Positions 49,270 through 61,061 are shown, counted from the stretch's first letter. The stretch is 64,000 nt of DNA from Hippopus hippopus (GCA_946811185.2 OX328096.1:65928845-65992844); one strand, 5' to 3'. A program made the numbers and translations. Notes: generated by a model from the sequence alone, not told the origin.

Positions 49270-50480
49270 CATATCTGTCATACTAAAGATACCTTAAACT
49301 TGGGATAGTTGTTAACTATCAGATAAAGAAGCTCGTACAAGAGGAGAACATCGACCTATTAGTGCATCAAGGTGCTATTTTGCTATGTACATTTTTTGTA
49401 GATCTACTGCCAGAAGGCCATCAGAGCATAATGTCATGACGTGGTTTTCATCATCTGGCTGTCAAGTCATTAGCCTTTTTCTTGTTTACATGTTAAAGTC
49501 TGCATTTGTGCTTGGATTTTCGTGAAACTTGCCCTTTTTTTTACACCATCACTCAACTGCTTGAACTCTGTAGATTTTGAGAACAAATTCTGACAGTAAT
49601 TAAGGGAAGAGTAGCCATTTAAGTTTAAAACTTACATTTCTTGTTTATACGATAAATTCTGCATTTGTGGTCGGATGTTCACTAGACTTGCACAGTTTCT
49701 TTATATCATTATTGAACCATATTGATTTTGAAAAAAATCTGAATATTGATAAGGCAAAAGTAGCCATATAAAATTGAAAATATCTATTTCTTGTTTCATC
49801 CATGATAGAGTCAGCATCTTTTATCTAATTCTTTTGAAACTTGCATGGATCATTTGTATCATCAAGGGATTGAACCCTATTGAAAATGAAGAAAATATAG
49901 GGTATACTCTTTACAAAGTTTGATGATAGAAAAAGGTAGGCATTACTCTGTTGATAAAGAATGTATTTTTTGTCCCACATTACAAGGCTATGAGATTTAT
50001 GATAAACAAAAATAAGTTTCAAGCTAGAACAAAGCTGAAAGATTTTGATTTTCTTCATTTTTCTGGCATGGGTGTTTATTGTATGTGTGATAATTCTTTC
50101 AATAAACAATACTGTTAATTAAACAGATACTAGTTATAAAGTACATGTACATGTATATTTCTTTGCCTACTGCTACAGACAGTCCAATTAAAATCAATCC
50201 AGCAAACCTGTCTTCAACTAGATAAGGTGAGATTTTCACTTTGTTTAGTATTCCTACTTTGTGCAGGAGCAATTCTATAACTGCAGTGTGCAAAGCGGGA
50301 ATTTCTACATTGCATATCAAAGTGGAAGTTCCCACCATACACTGGACAATTCTAGAATTGTTACAATTCCCTTTTTTTTTTACGCAGAAGATCTATATTG
50401 TTAAAGATAAGTTCCATGTTTTCTTCAATTACTCTGTGTAGGACAGCTCAGAATGAAATAATTTCAGCCATACTGGTTAC
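49270..50480. other. unassigned, with Helitron-like body fragments
   Basis: The stretch 49480-49900 has repeated TTTCTTGTTT..GTTGAAACTTGC-like units of about 150 bases, related to 42600-42800. The rest shows nothing recognisable. Confidence 0.4.
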
Positions 50481-50659
50481 GAAGTAGAAATCTCAATATG
50501 TTCTATGCCATTTCAAAACTTAATAAAAAAGATACAGTGTATATTATTGTACTGCAAAGAAATTTCTCGCGATCTGATTGGATAATATGCCCTGTACATA
50601 CAAGTCATGTACACTGGCAAAACCCATGTAAAAGCAGTTTCCCATTTAGGAGGCCCGCA

Positions 50660-51160
50660 TACATGACTAATCTTTCAACACAACATGCAAAATGGCGGCG
50701 TCGACCGATACGAGCCTCCCACAAGACAAACATACTGAGTAGCTTGCACCATATTATTTCTAGTTTCCCTTGGTGGTTGTCATTAAAAATGAATTATTAT
50801 TGGAAAAAAAAAATGAATATAGTTACATATACTATCGTTTTTTGTCATTCTAAAACAAATACACGGGGTTAAAACGAGCCATGCCTTCGTCAGATAAGCA
50901 AATTGAGAAGTGTCGAAACCCGTGTAACATAACGTTAAAAGGATAACCAAATTGTCGTTTTTGGTAACTAAAGGTTCTTTTACTTTTTGACAACAAATCA
51001 TTAAAATGCATAGTTACTTACCTTGAAGTTGTTTAAATCTATGTTTAAATAAGTATATGACGAATGTCTATCGTAGTGACATTTATCAAATTCATTCATC
51101 AAACTGCACGTTTTACCAAGGTTTGTTTCAGTGACGTCCGTTCTCAGTGACGTCAGTTTT
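50660..51160 (+). promoter_or_regulatory. CRE-containing, CpG-richer region
   Basis: A perfect TGACGTCA at 51148-51155 is preceded by a half-matched GTGACGTCC at 51131-51139. CpGs such as GGCGGCGTCGACCGATACG at 50694 stand out from the AT-rich surroundings. It lies directly before the open frame at 51193. Promoter function is inferred. Confidence 0.3.
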
Positions 51161-51192
51161 AATTGAATTTGGGCACTGGGAAGGGAAATTCT

Positions 51193-51417
51193 ATGTCGTC
51201 AGCGTACTCAGTTCGTGAGTACATAAACGGGGAAATTTCGCTGAAAAAACATTGGAATGGTAAAACTTTGCAGTTGGCAAATTCGTTGTCCTGTCAGGTG
51301 GCCGGGGACTTTCCAAGCCCCTGGCCACCTGACCGTACAACTCGGCCACCTGACCGTACAACTAATAAAGTTTCAGAGTTTCTATTGGAATCATTTGCTT
51401 CAAGAATGAAATTTTGA
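51193..51417 (+). CDS. hypothetical small protein, 74 aa
   Basis: ATG at 51193 opens 74 codons to TGA. The product starts MSSAYSVREYINGEISLKKH and contains a tandem PPDRTTRPPDRTT from a duplicated 20-base unit, as well as part of a hairpin at 51296-51332. I do not recognise it. There is no signal peptide or membrane segment. AATAAAG near 51963 could end a transcript. In favour: a CRE 40 bases upstream and a composition unlike its neighbours. Against: it is short, has no known relatives, and the repeat could be transposon DNA. Confidence 0.25.
   Translation: MSSAYSVREYINGEISLKKHWNGKTLQLANSLSCQVAGDFPSPWPPDRTTRPPDRTTNKVSEFLLESFASRMKF
51296..51362. repeat. GC-rich hairpin and 20-bp direct repeat
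   Basis: CAGGTGGCCGGGGACTT and AAGCCCCTGGCCACCTG form an imperfect stem with a three-base loop. GGCCACCTGACCGTACAACT then occurs twice in tandem with a two-base separation. Confidence 0.75.
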
Positions 51418-51419
51418 AT

Positions 51420-52270
51420 GTACTTGCATGGTGCATAAGGTCAGAATTATTTCATTTTCTCATGTATAACCTTTTTTTTTTTTTAAAGTTAGTAATGATT
51501 GCACTGTAAAAACGTATTCATATAAATTTTCTCTTCAAAAGTTCTCTATTGATCTTTTAAGCTAAAAAGTATTTTGTATGTCAAATGATATTTTTTGCAC
51601 AACTGAACATTTACGTACGTATTATATTATATTATATTACAATCCTATGTATTATACAACTGCATTAGACAGACAATTTTCAGTTTTGTCAAAAACTTGT
51701 TACTTGCACAAGTTTATCTTATATATGCATTGTTTTATTTCTTGAATTCAAGTGGTGGAATGTTTTGTTTTTTTGTAAGTGAGTAGAGAGCATTGTGAGA
51801 AATGTTTTCAAAAGCTTTCACCATCTTGGTCATTTAACACATATAATTCATTGAAAAAGATAAAAAATACTGAAATTTATTATGCTTGTACAGTAGTAAA
51901 TGTTGCTTATTGTATATAAATTGTAAATTATATGATTTTATATGGGCCAGCAGCCTAAATATTTAATAAAGAAACTGTAATTTAAGCTAGGCGGTTGTCG
52001 TTTACTTTTGATTAATGTGGTTCCACTTAAAACGTCTTTCATTTCATCATCAGAATATAGTATATGAAAGTAATTTGCAAATAATCAAATTTGATTAACA
52101 ACAACAACAAAAAAAAAGTTGCACATGACTAAATCCTTTCCTTTGAGTCTTTTTAGCGTAATAGGCGAAAACCGTAGGTTTTGCTTACGACATAGATCAA
52201 GATAAGGCTGCAGAGATCATGTAGTCCATCTTGGATCGTTACCGCCCGCTTGCTCAGTCAAGCCTATATT
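51420..52270. other. unassigned AT-rich sequence
   Basis: A worn family A remnant lies near 51780-51835 (GAGAGCATTGTGAGAAATGTTTTC). AATAAA at 51963 follows GGGCCAGCAGCCTAAATA. A TTTTAGCGTAATAGGCG motif lies at 52151. Nothing coding. Confidence 0.4.
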
Positions 52271-52275
52271 GCCTG

Positions 52276-52510
52276 CAACACGCGAAAAAAGGCATTCGGA
52301 CATTTGCGTAAAGTCTCTTCTCGGAATAGCCTACGCAGGCTTATCAGAAACGACACTTTCCGTTTTTATGTAACTTTCTGTGATAGTCTACTGTAGCACA
52401 AAATCTAATAAAGTCGTGAAGTGCCGTCTCGGATTAGCCTGCGCGGACTGCGCAGGCTGATCCGAGACGACACTTTACGCAAATGTGCGAATGTCCTTTT
52501 TCGCGTGTTG
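52276..52510. mobile_element. MITE with CAACACGCGAAAAA inverted ends
   Basis: The ends CAACACGCGAAAAAAGGCAT and, inverted, CAACACGCGAAAAAGGACAT continue through CATTTGCGTAAAGT, about 37 bases in all. An inner stem pairs GTCTCGGATTAGCCTGCGC with GCGCAGGCTGATCCGAGAC. The length is 235 bases. The target duplication is unclear. Confidence 0.75.
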
Positions 52511-52730
52511 TAAGCCATATGACAGAAATCTGTTATACTAATGAACCATATCGGCCTTTTCCAGTCAGGAAAACAATAACAAAACACAAAAAGTTCATGG
52601 ACGATTCTTTCCCCTATGTAATATCCTAAAATAACAGACAATTTAGATCCAATGAGTGAGAAACAAATCAATCAGTTGATTAGACATAAGCTTATTGTAA
52701 GCTACCGTCATTGTACAAGGCAATTTACTT

Positions 52731-52972
52731 GAGCCACACTTTGTGAAAAGAAGGTTAAATGTATCTGCAAAAAGTATCAACCAGACCAGGTCAGTCTGCG
52801 CAGGTTGACCTAAGCCGAAACATTTTGCTACTGGTCAAAGGATCAGTCTACCTCGTGATACAGTCGGTTTTTAGACAATAAATTATATGGATCCATAATT
52901 GTATATGATGACTTGCTTGGTATAATGCATCACGGAGGTACATTAAACCCCCTTTTGCCAGAGCACGGCTCA
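52731..52972 (+). mobile_element. MITE family C copy
   Basis: GAGCCACACTTTGTGAAAAG at the left and TTTTGCCAGAGCACGGCTC at the right. The inner hairpin GTCAGTCTGCGCAGGTTGAC is present. Confidence 0.72.
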
Positions 52973-53429
52973 TTTTATTGGACTTGTTTCGTCAGGTTTC
53001 TTGTACTAAACTCTTCGGCAAACAATGCAAATTTACAGAATCTTTGTTTCATTGCAAGCAAGTTTTCTTTTTGTGTATCGGATTTCGATAGCTATCTTCA
53101 AAAGTAGAATGCTCTTTATAGCAGGAGTAAATATGGCTCCAAATAGTTAAGATAATAATAAAAAAAAGAAACATGTTATAATACAATAGAAGTTTTTAGC
53201 GGTGACCTTTTGACAATTCAGATACATCGAAGTACCAAACAATTTCTCGTTAGCACCCGAATTTGACCTATCGATGTTTTCCTAAAATACGTTATATAAA
53301 ACATATCATTGTACCCAAAACACCAAAACCTGCGGCGACATGGTATCTAACCATCCGCACCGAAACACTCTGGCACAAACCTGACCAATATTCTGACAGC
53401 GTATCACTCCGTATGGCTGTCGCATAGAA

Positions 53430-53521
53430 TGGACTGTATGGATCCATGATTGTTTGATAACCTGTTTGGTATAATTCTTCACGGAGATTCATTAAGCCTC
53501 CTTTTGCTAGAGCATGGCCCA
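53430..53521 (+). repeat. MITE family C, right end only
   Basis: ATGGATCCATGATTGTTTGATAAC..CACGGAGATTCATTAAGCC..CTAGAGCATGG. Confidence 0.55.
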
Positions 53522-53739
53522 ATTTTACAGGGCGTGATATATAGAACGATAGATAAATGCGTGAAAAACCAGACATTCAATGCCCTACATATATGTATCT
53601 CTATATCTCACAAAATATCGTAAAGACTAGATACATGACAAGGCTCCATTTTCAGCACTTTGCAAAGCAACTAAAAATTACTCTTAAATTATTGATTAAC
53701 TGGCTGAATGGATATATAGAGGATATTATATTTTTTTTG

Positions 53740-54215
53740 TAAAAGATCGAAATTTATTTCATGGAGTGAATATTATCGGTAATATTTTCACGAGTGGCTC
53801 TTGAAAATATTACCAATGATGTTCACGGGGTGAAATAAATTTCGATCTTTTATCGGGAAAAAAAGTTCTATTTATTTCATACTTCTTACCCCGTTTTTGT
53901 TGGGACTTTCGTCAGAATCCAGTAGTTGTTTTCGGCAATTCCCCTTGGCGTGTCCCCCTCAAATGACAACACATTACAAAATTACGTAAATCACAAGAAA
54001 TGTTGGGTTAATGCGCGTACGTTACGTCATACTTCCCTTTTGTTGAATGGAACGCGCTGTTTACCTTGGTAACTAGTGCGCGGGAAGTAGGATTTCTACC
54101 TTCAATTGAAGAGTTAGAAAATATGAAATCGGTATTTTCACTGGTCGTAACCATGAAATATCAAGCCATAATCCACCATTATTTCTCGATAAACTACCGT
54201 AAAGCATAAAATAGG
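53740..54215 (+). repeat. dispersed repeat family E copy
   Basis: The hairpin AAGATCGAAATTTATTTCAT against ATGAAATAA..TTTCGATCTTTT encloses GTAATATTTTC and GAAAATATTAC. The tail is collinear with 48760-49260. Confidence 0.65.
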
Positions 54216-54700
54216 CCTAAAAGGGACTAGAGCGCTCTATTTAAAATACACAGGAAAGGCGACAAAGAGTGTCTTTCACATTCGGTATATACTCGAAAAG
54301 AATATTATAGGAAAGATATATTCAAAATCAGCGTCATTCTAAAAGGACTGGTTGTTACTTGTATGTACCTTGTCGCAAAATTATAGTAGACGGAGAGAAA
54401 AAGAAAAGGACAGAGGGAAAAGTGGGCTTGTCATTTGTAACCTTGGGAAGAATATTTCGTAGGGGAGACGATTTCTATGGATATATATATTTACTGAACA
54501 GAATTTCCATATTCATTACTACCTGTCAGTGTGTTATTGCCAACATATCACGTTCGTCACGTAGTATCTAAATAATTCCAAAGGTCCAAGACATTAAGGC
54601 TTGTCTTAATTGGTCACCGAAGAACCACTAAACCCGTTTAACAATCGGCCTGAGAGAAAAGTCTTGTTCAACCCTTTGCCACACAAAACTGTCGTCCCTG
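54216..54700. other. unassigned
   Basis: A 70-codon frame at 54359 has no recognisable feature. No repeat was identified. Confidence 0.35.
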
Positions 54701-54708
54701 TGGAAATA

Positions 54709-55022
54709 ACTGAGCCCCGTTAACTCAGTCGGTAGCGTACAGGACTTGAGAACAGGGGGTCGCTGGTTCGATCACCGGCTCGGCCAATTTCTTTCTGAGG
54801 ATTGATGATAGCCATTGCGACAGGATTCATTCCTCTCTCACCGCTGACTATTGTTTCAACGATGGTTATGTGGAAAAGTAGCCAGTAACTTGGAAAGAAT
54901 ATTGTGCGGAGTACTGGTAAAAGAAAATCCAGGAAAGCATGGATAGGTGAACTGGCCGCCGCGATATAACTGAAATAATGTTAAAAACGGGGTTAAACAC
55001 AATACAATCAATCAATCAACCC
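54709..55022 (+). repeat. full-length tRNA-derived SINE
   Basis: The head CCCGTTAACTCAGTCGGTAGCG and B box GCTGGTTCGATCACC lie 35 bases apart. The central part is GGATTGATGATAGCCATTGCGACAGGATTCATTCC. The tail is ATATAACTGAAATAATGTTAAAAACGG..GTTAAACACAATACAATCAATCAATC. About 310 bases. Partial copies are at 34610 and 60499. Confidence 0.75.
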
Positions 55023-55222
55023 TGTGGAAATAAGTTTTTGTAAACCGGCGAAAAAGTTGCATGCAATTCCTCCTTTTCATACAAGGTCTTCTTTACCATA
55101 TTTTCATACGTTTCCTTGTGTACTAGTAAGTTCTGATCAGACGCTAACTTTTTACTGTGTGGGCATGATTTAAATCCTTTACTGAATGTGCTAAAGTCTT
55201 ATGTATAAAACTGTCTTGAATT

Positions 55223-55605
55223 AACCCTTTAAAGATATATCCTTACAGCTAGATAGAAAAAAAAAAAAAAAACAAACAAACAAACTCTGTTTAAACCTGA
55301 AAGAGTGTATAAGCGCTCAGCTGTGTAAACATAGATAAATTACCAATATAGATGGTGTATGGGATAGGAAAACTCATGGGATTTGTCCTCATTTAATACC
55401 GGAAACGACAACAGCGATTACTTTAAAGACCTCCAAAACATGAAATGCATTTTCTATCTGTGGTAATCTGTGCAATCTTGCAGCCATCAGGGGTAGCATT
55501 TGGCATGAAGATATAAGAATGATTATAATTTCATAAAATAAGGATGAAGTGGGTAAAAATCTGAGTGAAAACTGGCTAAAAGCGAGTAAGATGTATCTCT
55601 AAATT
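55223..55605 (+). repeat. dispersed repeat family D copy
   Basis: It starts TTAACCCTTTAAAGATATATCC, so it may have been a TTAA-targeting element. A poly-A run of 18 and (AAAC)n at 55257-55282 interrupt it. The rest matches 6080-6412. Confidence 0.6.
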
Positions 55606-56009
55606 TTGTCCGCACGCAGTTTAGTGAAAGGCAGCCCTGTTAATTGTAAATTTAACTTTTACGGGCTGTTTGATCTAAATTCTGCAATTAAGAAATCCAC
55701 AGGGGATGTCTGATCTCTACCGTCATTGTCCATTTTTTGTACGTGATGTGATGCTGGTCGTAAATAGCCGGGATCGGATAGGACTTTTACGAGTCAAATT
55801 TTGACAGTGAAAGCTAGGATCGGATGTTACATTCATGAATCTGATCTTAGCAGTCACTATCCACTTATTAAGGTGTTACGAGGACTTAGTCCAGAAATTT
55901 GCTTTTAATAGTTAGTTGTACATATAACTTTGCATTTACTTTGTATGTTACTCTTGATACCGCAGTGCTGGTTTGACAGTTTTTACAACCTCATAGACTA
56001 ATCTTAAAT
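55606..56009. other. unassigned
   Basis: GGATCGGATAGGACTTTTACG and AGGATCGGATGTTACATTC form a loose direct repeat. No gene. Confidence 0.35.
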
Positions 56010-56245
56010 TTAACCTTTTACCACACAGTTCCAAGTTTTAACGACCCTGTGACATTAGACTTTTGAAAACATTGTGGGAAAAGGAGAAAATGCTGGATAA
56101 CCAGCATTTTCTCCTTTTCCCACAATGTTTTCTACCCCTTCTGATACGAGTTCAAATCCCATTATTTTTGCCATATATGAACTGTTGTCTGCAAATGCTT
56201 TCAATCTGGAGAAGTAAAAAATTTTGTCGTTTTGTAAAGAGTCAA
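56010..56245. mobile_element. MITE family A copy
   Basis: TTAACCTTTTACCACACAGT at the left and GTCGTTTTGTAAAGAGTCAA at the right. The arms AACATTGTGGGAAAAGGAGA and TCTCCTTTTCCCACAATGTT are exact, which is the longest perfect stem of the family here. Confidence 0.77.
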
Positions 56246-56548
56246 ACGTCACTGTCTGTCTTGTAGCTCAAATGACCTGTCTCGTTAGGATATAATGAGA
56301 GGTTTAAGATGTGTAAAATGTCAGAATTTTTTTTTTATATACTGTAAACGCCTGTGTCTACAAGTAAACCAGGGTAACTGTTTTCGTGATTGATGCGATT
56401 TGACAGCGTATGGCTGTTGTCTTGGGCATCGTCCGTGCCCCCAAGCGGTACTTAAAGATATTGTCGTAACCGAGTTGCACATTCCCTGGTCCGTTTGGTG
56501 TCCAGACTTGATGCAAGCTGTGACTGCCGAAATCGTACCATACTATAA

Positions 56549-56815
56549 GAGCCATGCTCTATAAAAAGGGGGCTGAATACATCTGCAAAAAAGTATTGAC
56601 CCATGTCAGCCTGCGCAGTCCGCGCAGGCTGACATGGGTCAATACTTTTGCTATTGGTCAAATTCTGGATGTCACAGTGTCAGTTTACCACATGGTTCAG
56701 TCGGTTATTAAATAAAATGGATTTTACGGATCCATCATTACCGGTATGTGATGTACTTCTTGGTATAATGCATCACGGAGATGCATTAAACCCCCTTTTT
56801 CCAAAGCATGTGTTC
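56549..56815 (+). mobile_element. MITE family C copy with perfect inner stem
   Basis: GAGCCATGCTCTATAAAAAG at the left. The inner stem AGTATTGACCCATGTCAGCC..GGCTGACATGGGTCAATACT is perfect over 28 bases around CGCAGTCCGCG. Confidence 0.75.
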
Positions 56816-57395
56816 TTTATAAGGATCATCAGGGAGCCGGCCAGAAATTTACTGCAATAGTAGCAAGCACTTCATGGTGTAATCCCGATTACCAGATAGT
56901 TCGTGTGTGTTTACAATATGATGAGTTTGGTTCATGACAACGGGGGTTCGTTGATTGAATGGTGTTTTATACTGCTTTAACAATATTTCAGTCAAACCAC
57001 GGGGACAGCTCATATATTTATGTATATTCTTAGGTTTTTGCAGCACTAGGCTAAGGCTCTTAGGTGTTTTACTCAAGAGAGCAAGCGTTTCCGAGTAATG
57101 TTCTGAACGAAGCCGTTTAAAATCTGTTGTATATACATATTTTTTTTTTTTCTTTTAAAACCGGAAAGAGTTATCTCTCCTTTCAGCTTACAGCATGACC
57201 CGTTAGTTGGTAGCCTTGATTTCAACATAAGTGATATTTTGGAAGGGAGGGTTTCGGAGATACTACCTTGGAACTTGAACAAGCGACTTTACAGCTATGA
57301 TCTCCAGGTCCAAAAAAAAAAAAAAAAATGAAGCGTTTATTTTTCAAAAACAATACGATTTTTTCTCTCAATACTTTCACCAAAACGAAATAAAT
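56816..57395. other. unassigned
   Basis: Poly-T at 57139-57151 and poly-A at 57312-57328. No gene, and no family match was noticed. Confidence 0.35.
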
Positions 57396-57657
57396 GAGCC
57401 ATGCTCTGTGAAAAGGGAGCTTAATGCATCTGCGAACATTAATGACCCAGGTCAGCCTGCGCAGTGCGCGCAGGCTGACCTGAGCCGAAACCTTTCGCTA
57501 TTGGTCAATTTTCTGTATGCCCAGAGACCAGTTTATCTCATGATTAAGTTGGTTGTTTAAAAAAAGTGGATATTATTGATCCAGAAGTATGTGATGGCTT
57601 GCTTAGTACCATGGATCACGGAGATGCATTAAACCCCCTTTTGTCAGAGCATGGCTC
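57396..57657 (+). mobile_element. MITE family C, best copy
   Basis: GAGCCATGCTCTGTGAAAAG at the left and CAGAGCATGGCTC at the right. The stem CCCAGGTCAGCCTGCGCAG..GCGCAGGCTGACCT is near perfect. The length is 262 bases. The body contains the recurring TTATTGATCCAGAAGTATGTGATG motif. Confidence 0.8.
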
Positions 57658-57730
57658 AAGTTATTTTGTAGATGTCCAATGCTCGCTTTGTCTTCAAGTC
57701 TGTATTGCAGTTTACTGTCTCTTCGATTAC

Positions 57731-58036
57731 AGGATTATTATCCCCCGCCAAAGGCGGAGGGATATATTTTTAGCGTTGTCCGTCCGTCTGTCCATCCGTC
57801 CGTCCGTCCTTCCGTCCGTCCGTGTGTCCGTGCGGGACAATATCTCCAATACCATTGGACGGAATTTCGTGAAACTTTATACATGTGTACAATAACCTAT
57901 TCCGCCGATATACTTTTTCTTCTTTATTTGATTCGATGCAAAATGGCCGACTGGGAGCAATTTTGAGTTACGCAGTCGCGTAAATTTTGAAAAGGTCTTT
58001 TTCGGCGGGGGATATCATTTCAACGAAATTGCTTGT
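57731..58036 (+). mobile_element. short Helitron-like element, CCCCCGCC ends
   Basis: It starts TTATCCCCCGCCAAAGGCGGAGGG (hairpin), contains a (GTCC)n tract at 57776-57826, and ends CGGCGGGGGATATCATTTCAACGAAATTGCTTGTTG. No transposase. The frames over the GTCC tract are artefacts. Confidence 0.62.
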
Positions 58037-58289
58037 TGATTATATAAACATTTGAAACATGGTTTGTTGGACTGCGGTTTGCGAAACCGACCTCTATGTC
58101 ATCCCCTATGTCATCCCCTAACTTTGTTAGATTGTTAAACTCCAGTTGAAATTTATGTTAGAATTCTAAAACGGTTGGTTGAGGTTTGAAACAACGAAAT
58201 TAGATATGGCGACTTTTTGTCTCCTGTTGATATAAAAACGAATGACAGTATAAACAGTTTTAGGTCCTTTAAATTGGCCAAATATATTA

Positions 58290-58527
58290 GACCCATGCTC
58301 TGACAAAAGGGAGCTTACTGCATCTCCGTGATGCGTGACACCAAGCAATTATCACATAATTGTGGATCCATAAAAATTCATCTTGTCTAACAACCGACTG
58401 AATCATGAGATAGAATGGTCCTTGGACATGCACAAACAGACCAGTAGCAAAAAGTTTTGGTACAGGTCAGCCTGCACAGGTTGATACTTTTTGGACACGC
58501 ATTAAGTCTCTTTTTCAAAGAAGCAAG
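58290..58527 (-). mobile_element. MITE family C copy
   Basis: CCCATGCTCTGACAAAAGGG with GCATCTCCGTGATGCGTGAC at the left. GTGGATCCATAAAAATTC and CAGGTTGATACTTTTTGGAC lie inside. Confidence 0.65.
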
Positions 58528-58579
58528 AGAGAAATGACTTTTGTCGTAATGGCTATATCATCAAGCAAAGGAAAGAATT

Positions 58580-58660
58580 TTGCCGAGCTAGGAATCGAAC
58601 CAGCTACCCTTTGGTTTCAAGTCTTTTACATTACCGACTCACATGTTTGGCTGTACAAAC
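58580..58660 (-). repeat. tRNA-like SINE head, minus strand
   Basis: On the minus strand, GAGTCGGTAATGTAAAAGAC and GTAGCTGGTTCGATTCCTAGC have A/B-box layout. The acceptor stem is weak, so it is treated as a SINE head or tRNA relic. Confidence 0.5.
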
Positions 58661-59218
58661 AGATGTGATTTTCATATGCGTAGTGTCTGTATTGTGCGAA
58701 TGAAAATTTCGGAAGAGCATCAGCAAAAGAAAGCCAGTATTCCGCCAAAAGCATTAGCTTCTTATGCTTTCGACATGTGTACACTATTGGTTTTTAACAG
58801 AAGTCAATGAAATCCGATTTAAAGTAACCCACTTCCCGGTGCGATATTCACGCTTCTTACCCGTGAATGTGTCAATAGACATTATTTCCTGAAAATATAG
58901 AAATACATGTACTTAAATACGAGCTACATGGTGGTTTTTCAAATATATATAAGGTCAATAATGAGTGATGAAGGCAAGTTGCGCCAGTTTCCACAGCATA
59001 TTGAAACAGAAACTTAAAAGGATATCGACCCCATTTCTTTACGGCTGATAATTTGTAAGAAAAATCATAAAGACGTGCCAGTTTTACTTTTAATTGTGGA
59101 AAGCCAATACAACCCACTGGGAAAAAATGCCTCCTTTTGTACTGAACTCCGCAGCCTTCAAAACCAAAGTCGGGGACACTACCATCTAAGCCATGGATGC
59201 AGCAGTCGTGTTAAATAT
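58661..59218. other. unassigned
   Basis: No repeat or coding region is supported. Confidence 0.35.
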
Positions 59219-59405
59219 GAGTCATGCTCTAGCAAAAGGGGGGGGGGGGGCTTTATACATCTTCTGGGTGTATGATACCAAGCAAGTTATCGCAGTATTA
59301 TGGATCCATAAAATACAGTTTGTTCAACAACTGAATGAATCATAAGGTACACTGGCCCTTTGACATGTAGAAAATTGATCAATAGCAAAACGTTTCGGCC
59401 CTCTT
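59219..59405 (-). repeat. MITE family C, partial, with poly-G
   Basis: GAGTCATGCTCTAGCAAAAG, a run of ten or more G at 59238, then ATTATGGATCCATAAAATAC and TAGAAAATTGATCAATAGC. It is truncated after that. Confidence 0.6.
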
Positions 59406-60498
59406 GTTATGCAAGAACATCTATACCGTTACCAACGGAATAGGAAATGGTACAGCGAAAAAAAAACCCAGTAATTTCTTATGTTTTCTACATGTATTAC
59501 TATATCTGTTTTAATTTTAAAGTCATCGTTGCAAGCAAATTACAGGTAGCAGTCTTTGTCGTGAATTTCAAAGAAACTTGCGACACGAAATCTGGTCTAC
59601 AATTTCTTTAACAGATCGTGAAAGTTAGGTCAATTATTTCTTTCTAAAATGTTATTTTACCAATCTCATCAGAATAAAACCAATACCTATTAACTGTTAT
59701 CTCTTGCAAATGCGTTACCAGGAACACAGCTTTGTCCACACTCGTATCATCGCTCTCTTTTCTGTTTAAACTTTAACCGCCGACAGATTGAAATAAGTTG
59801 TGTATTTAGTGCTATATATATAGAACTCAAAACTTGGATTTTTTTCTGTTCTAAAGATACGCCTAATTTTGGAGAAAAAGTTTGTATTAAAATGCGCAAA
59901 CTAAAAGAAAGGAGAAATTAGCAACTTTTTTTCAATAGAGGAAGGAAAAGGATGTTAGGTATAAAATAAATGAGTAACAGGATTTCATGCACTCTAATTA
60001 GTACTCATCGTCATATCCTCAACGGCTAATTAAGAACTAGATAACGAGGTGGGAAGAGTCTTGCTTCTCAATATCAATTTGAGCTTTGTTAAATGGTTTA
60101 ATTGCTCCTCAAAACGAGTCAATCTTCATCAGTTGATAAGTTATCGCAAAATACGATAAACGCATTGTCTTTTTTACCAAAGTTATGGAATACTTGTGTG
60201 TGCAAATGACGAATCTAATGACCATTGGTGGTGTAAATGAATGGCCCATGCATTTGCATGAAAGGGTATATGCTTGTAACCGGGAAAGCAAATATTTTCA
60301 GTTTCGTACTACTAAAAAAATGCACTTACAAGACCGTATACGTCATTAATTCCGGAATATTCCAAATATTGGAAAAAGTAAACAAAATGCAAAGTGCAAT
60401 ATTCTGCAAAGCCTAATCTGCATTTAAACAGTCAACAAAAGCAACTTGTGTAAAGTACTGATGAAGGAGCTAAAAAAGAAAAAAAAAAAAAAAAAAAA
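59406..60498. other. unassigned, about 1.1 kb
   Basis: AT-rich, without a recognised family. The 60-codon minus frame at 60109 has no supporting feature. Poly-A at 60479-60498 precedes a SINE tail. Confidence 0.35.
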
Positions 60499-60590
60499 GC
60501 ATGGATAGATGCATTAACAACCGCGATATAACTGAAATAATATTGAAAACGGCCTTAAACACCATATAAACACACAAACCATAAGCGTTA
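60499..60590 (+). repeat. SINE tail fragment
   Basis: GCATGGATAGATGCATTAAC, CGCGATATAACTGAAATAATATTGAAAACGG and TTAAACACCATATAAACAC match the 54709 SINE tail. Confidence 0.6.
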
Positions 60591-60683
60591 TCAATTGTGC
60601 TGCTGTTGGTTGCCGTTGGTGCAGTTACCGGGTTTGACACTTGTTACTGGACACCGTGTGTGCGCATGGGAGTAGTAAAGGGT

Positions 60684-60791
60684 AGTCGGATAGGGCAAAA
60701 TAGGCGATTTTGCCCCATCCGACTTACCCTGAGTGCCCCATTCTGCTTACCCTGAAAATAAATGGGGCCCCGGGTAAGCAGAATGGGGCAC
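60684..60791. repeat. two adjacent perfect inverted repeats
   Basis: The first pairs GTCGGATAGGGCAAAAT with ATTTTGCCCCATCCGAC at 60684-60722 (one mismatch). The second pairs GTGCCCCATTCTGCTTACCC with GGGTAAGCAGAATGGGGCAC, exact over 20 bases, at 60733-60791. A looser third copy of the GCTTACCCTGAGT motif lies at 60948-60990. Confidence 0.82.
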
Positions 60792-61061
60792 TTTTGGAGA
60801 AAATGTGTCTTTTTTGGCCGATAGTTAGCCTTTTATTGCAAATATCCTACCCCCATGTTCTATTTATAGTAACATTTTCATGCGGATTCTCGGATTTTAT
60901 CGGTTACTCGGTCCCCTTGTGAGCTGTTGCAGAGATTGGACAGTCCCTATCTGACTTACCCTGAGTCCCTATTCTGCTTGCCCTGAGTGGGGTTGTACTG
61001 ACTGAAAGTCTTTTGACTGAAAATTGACAATTTGAAAGATCACTCTTTCGTGTGGAATGGT

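Noticed and set aside
57566..57966. PSVRPSVR-type ORFs
   Set aside because: Translation of a (GTCC)n tract within a Helitron-like element and of MITE C.
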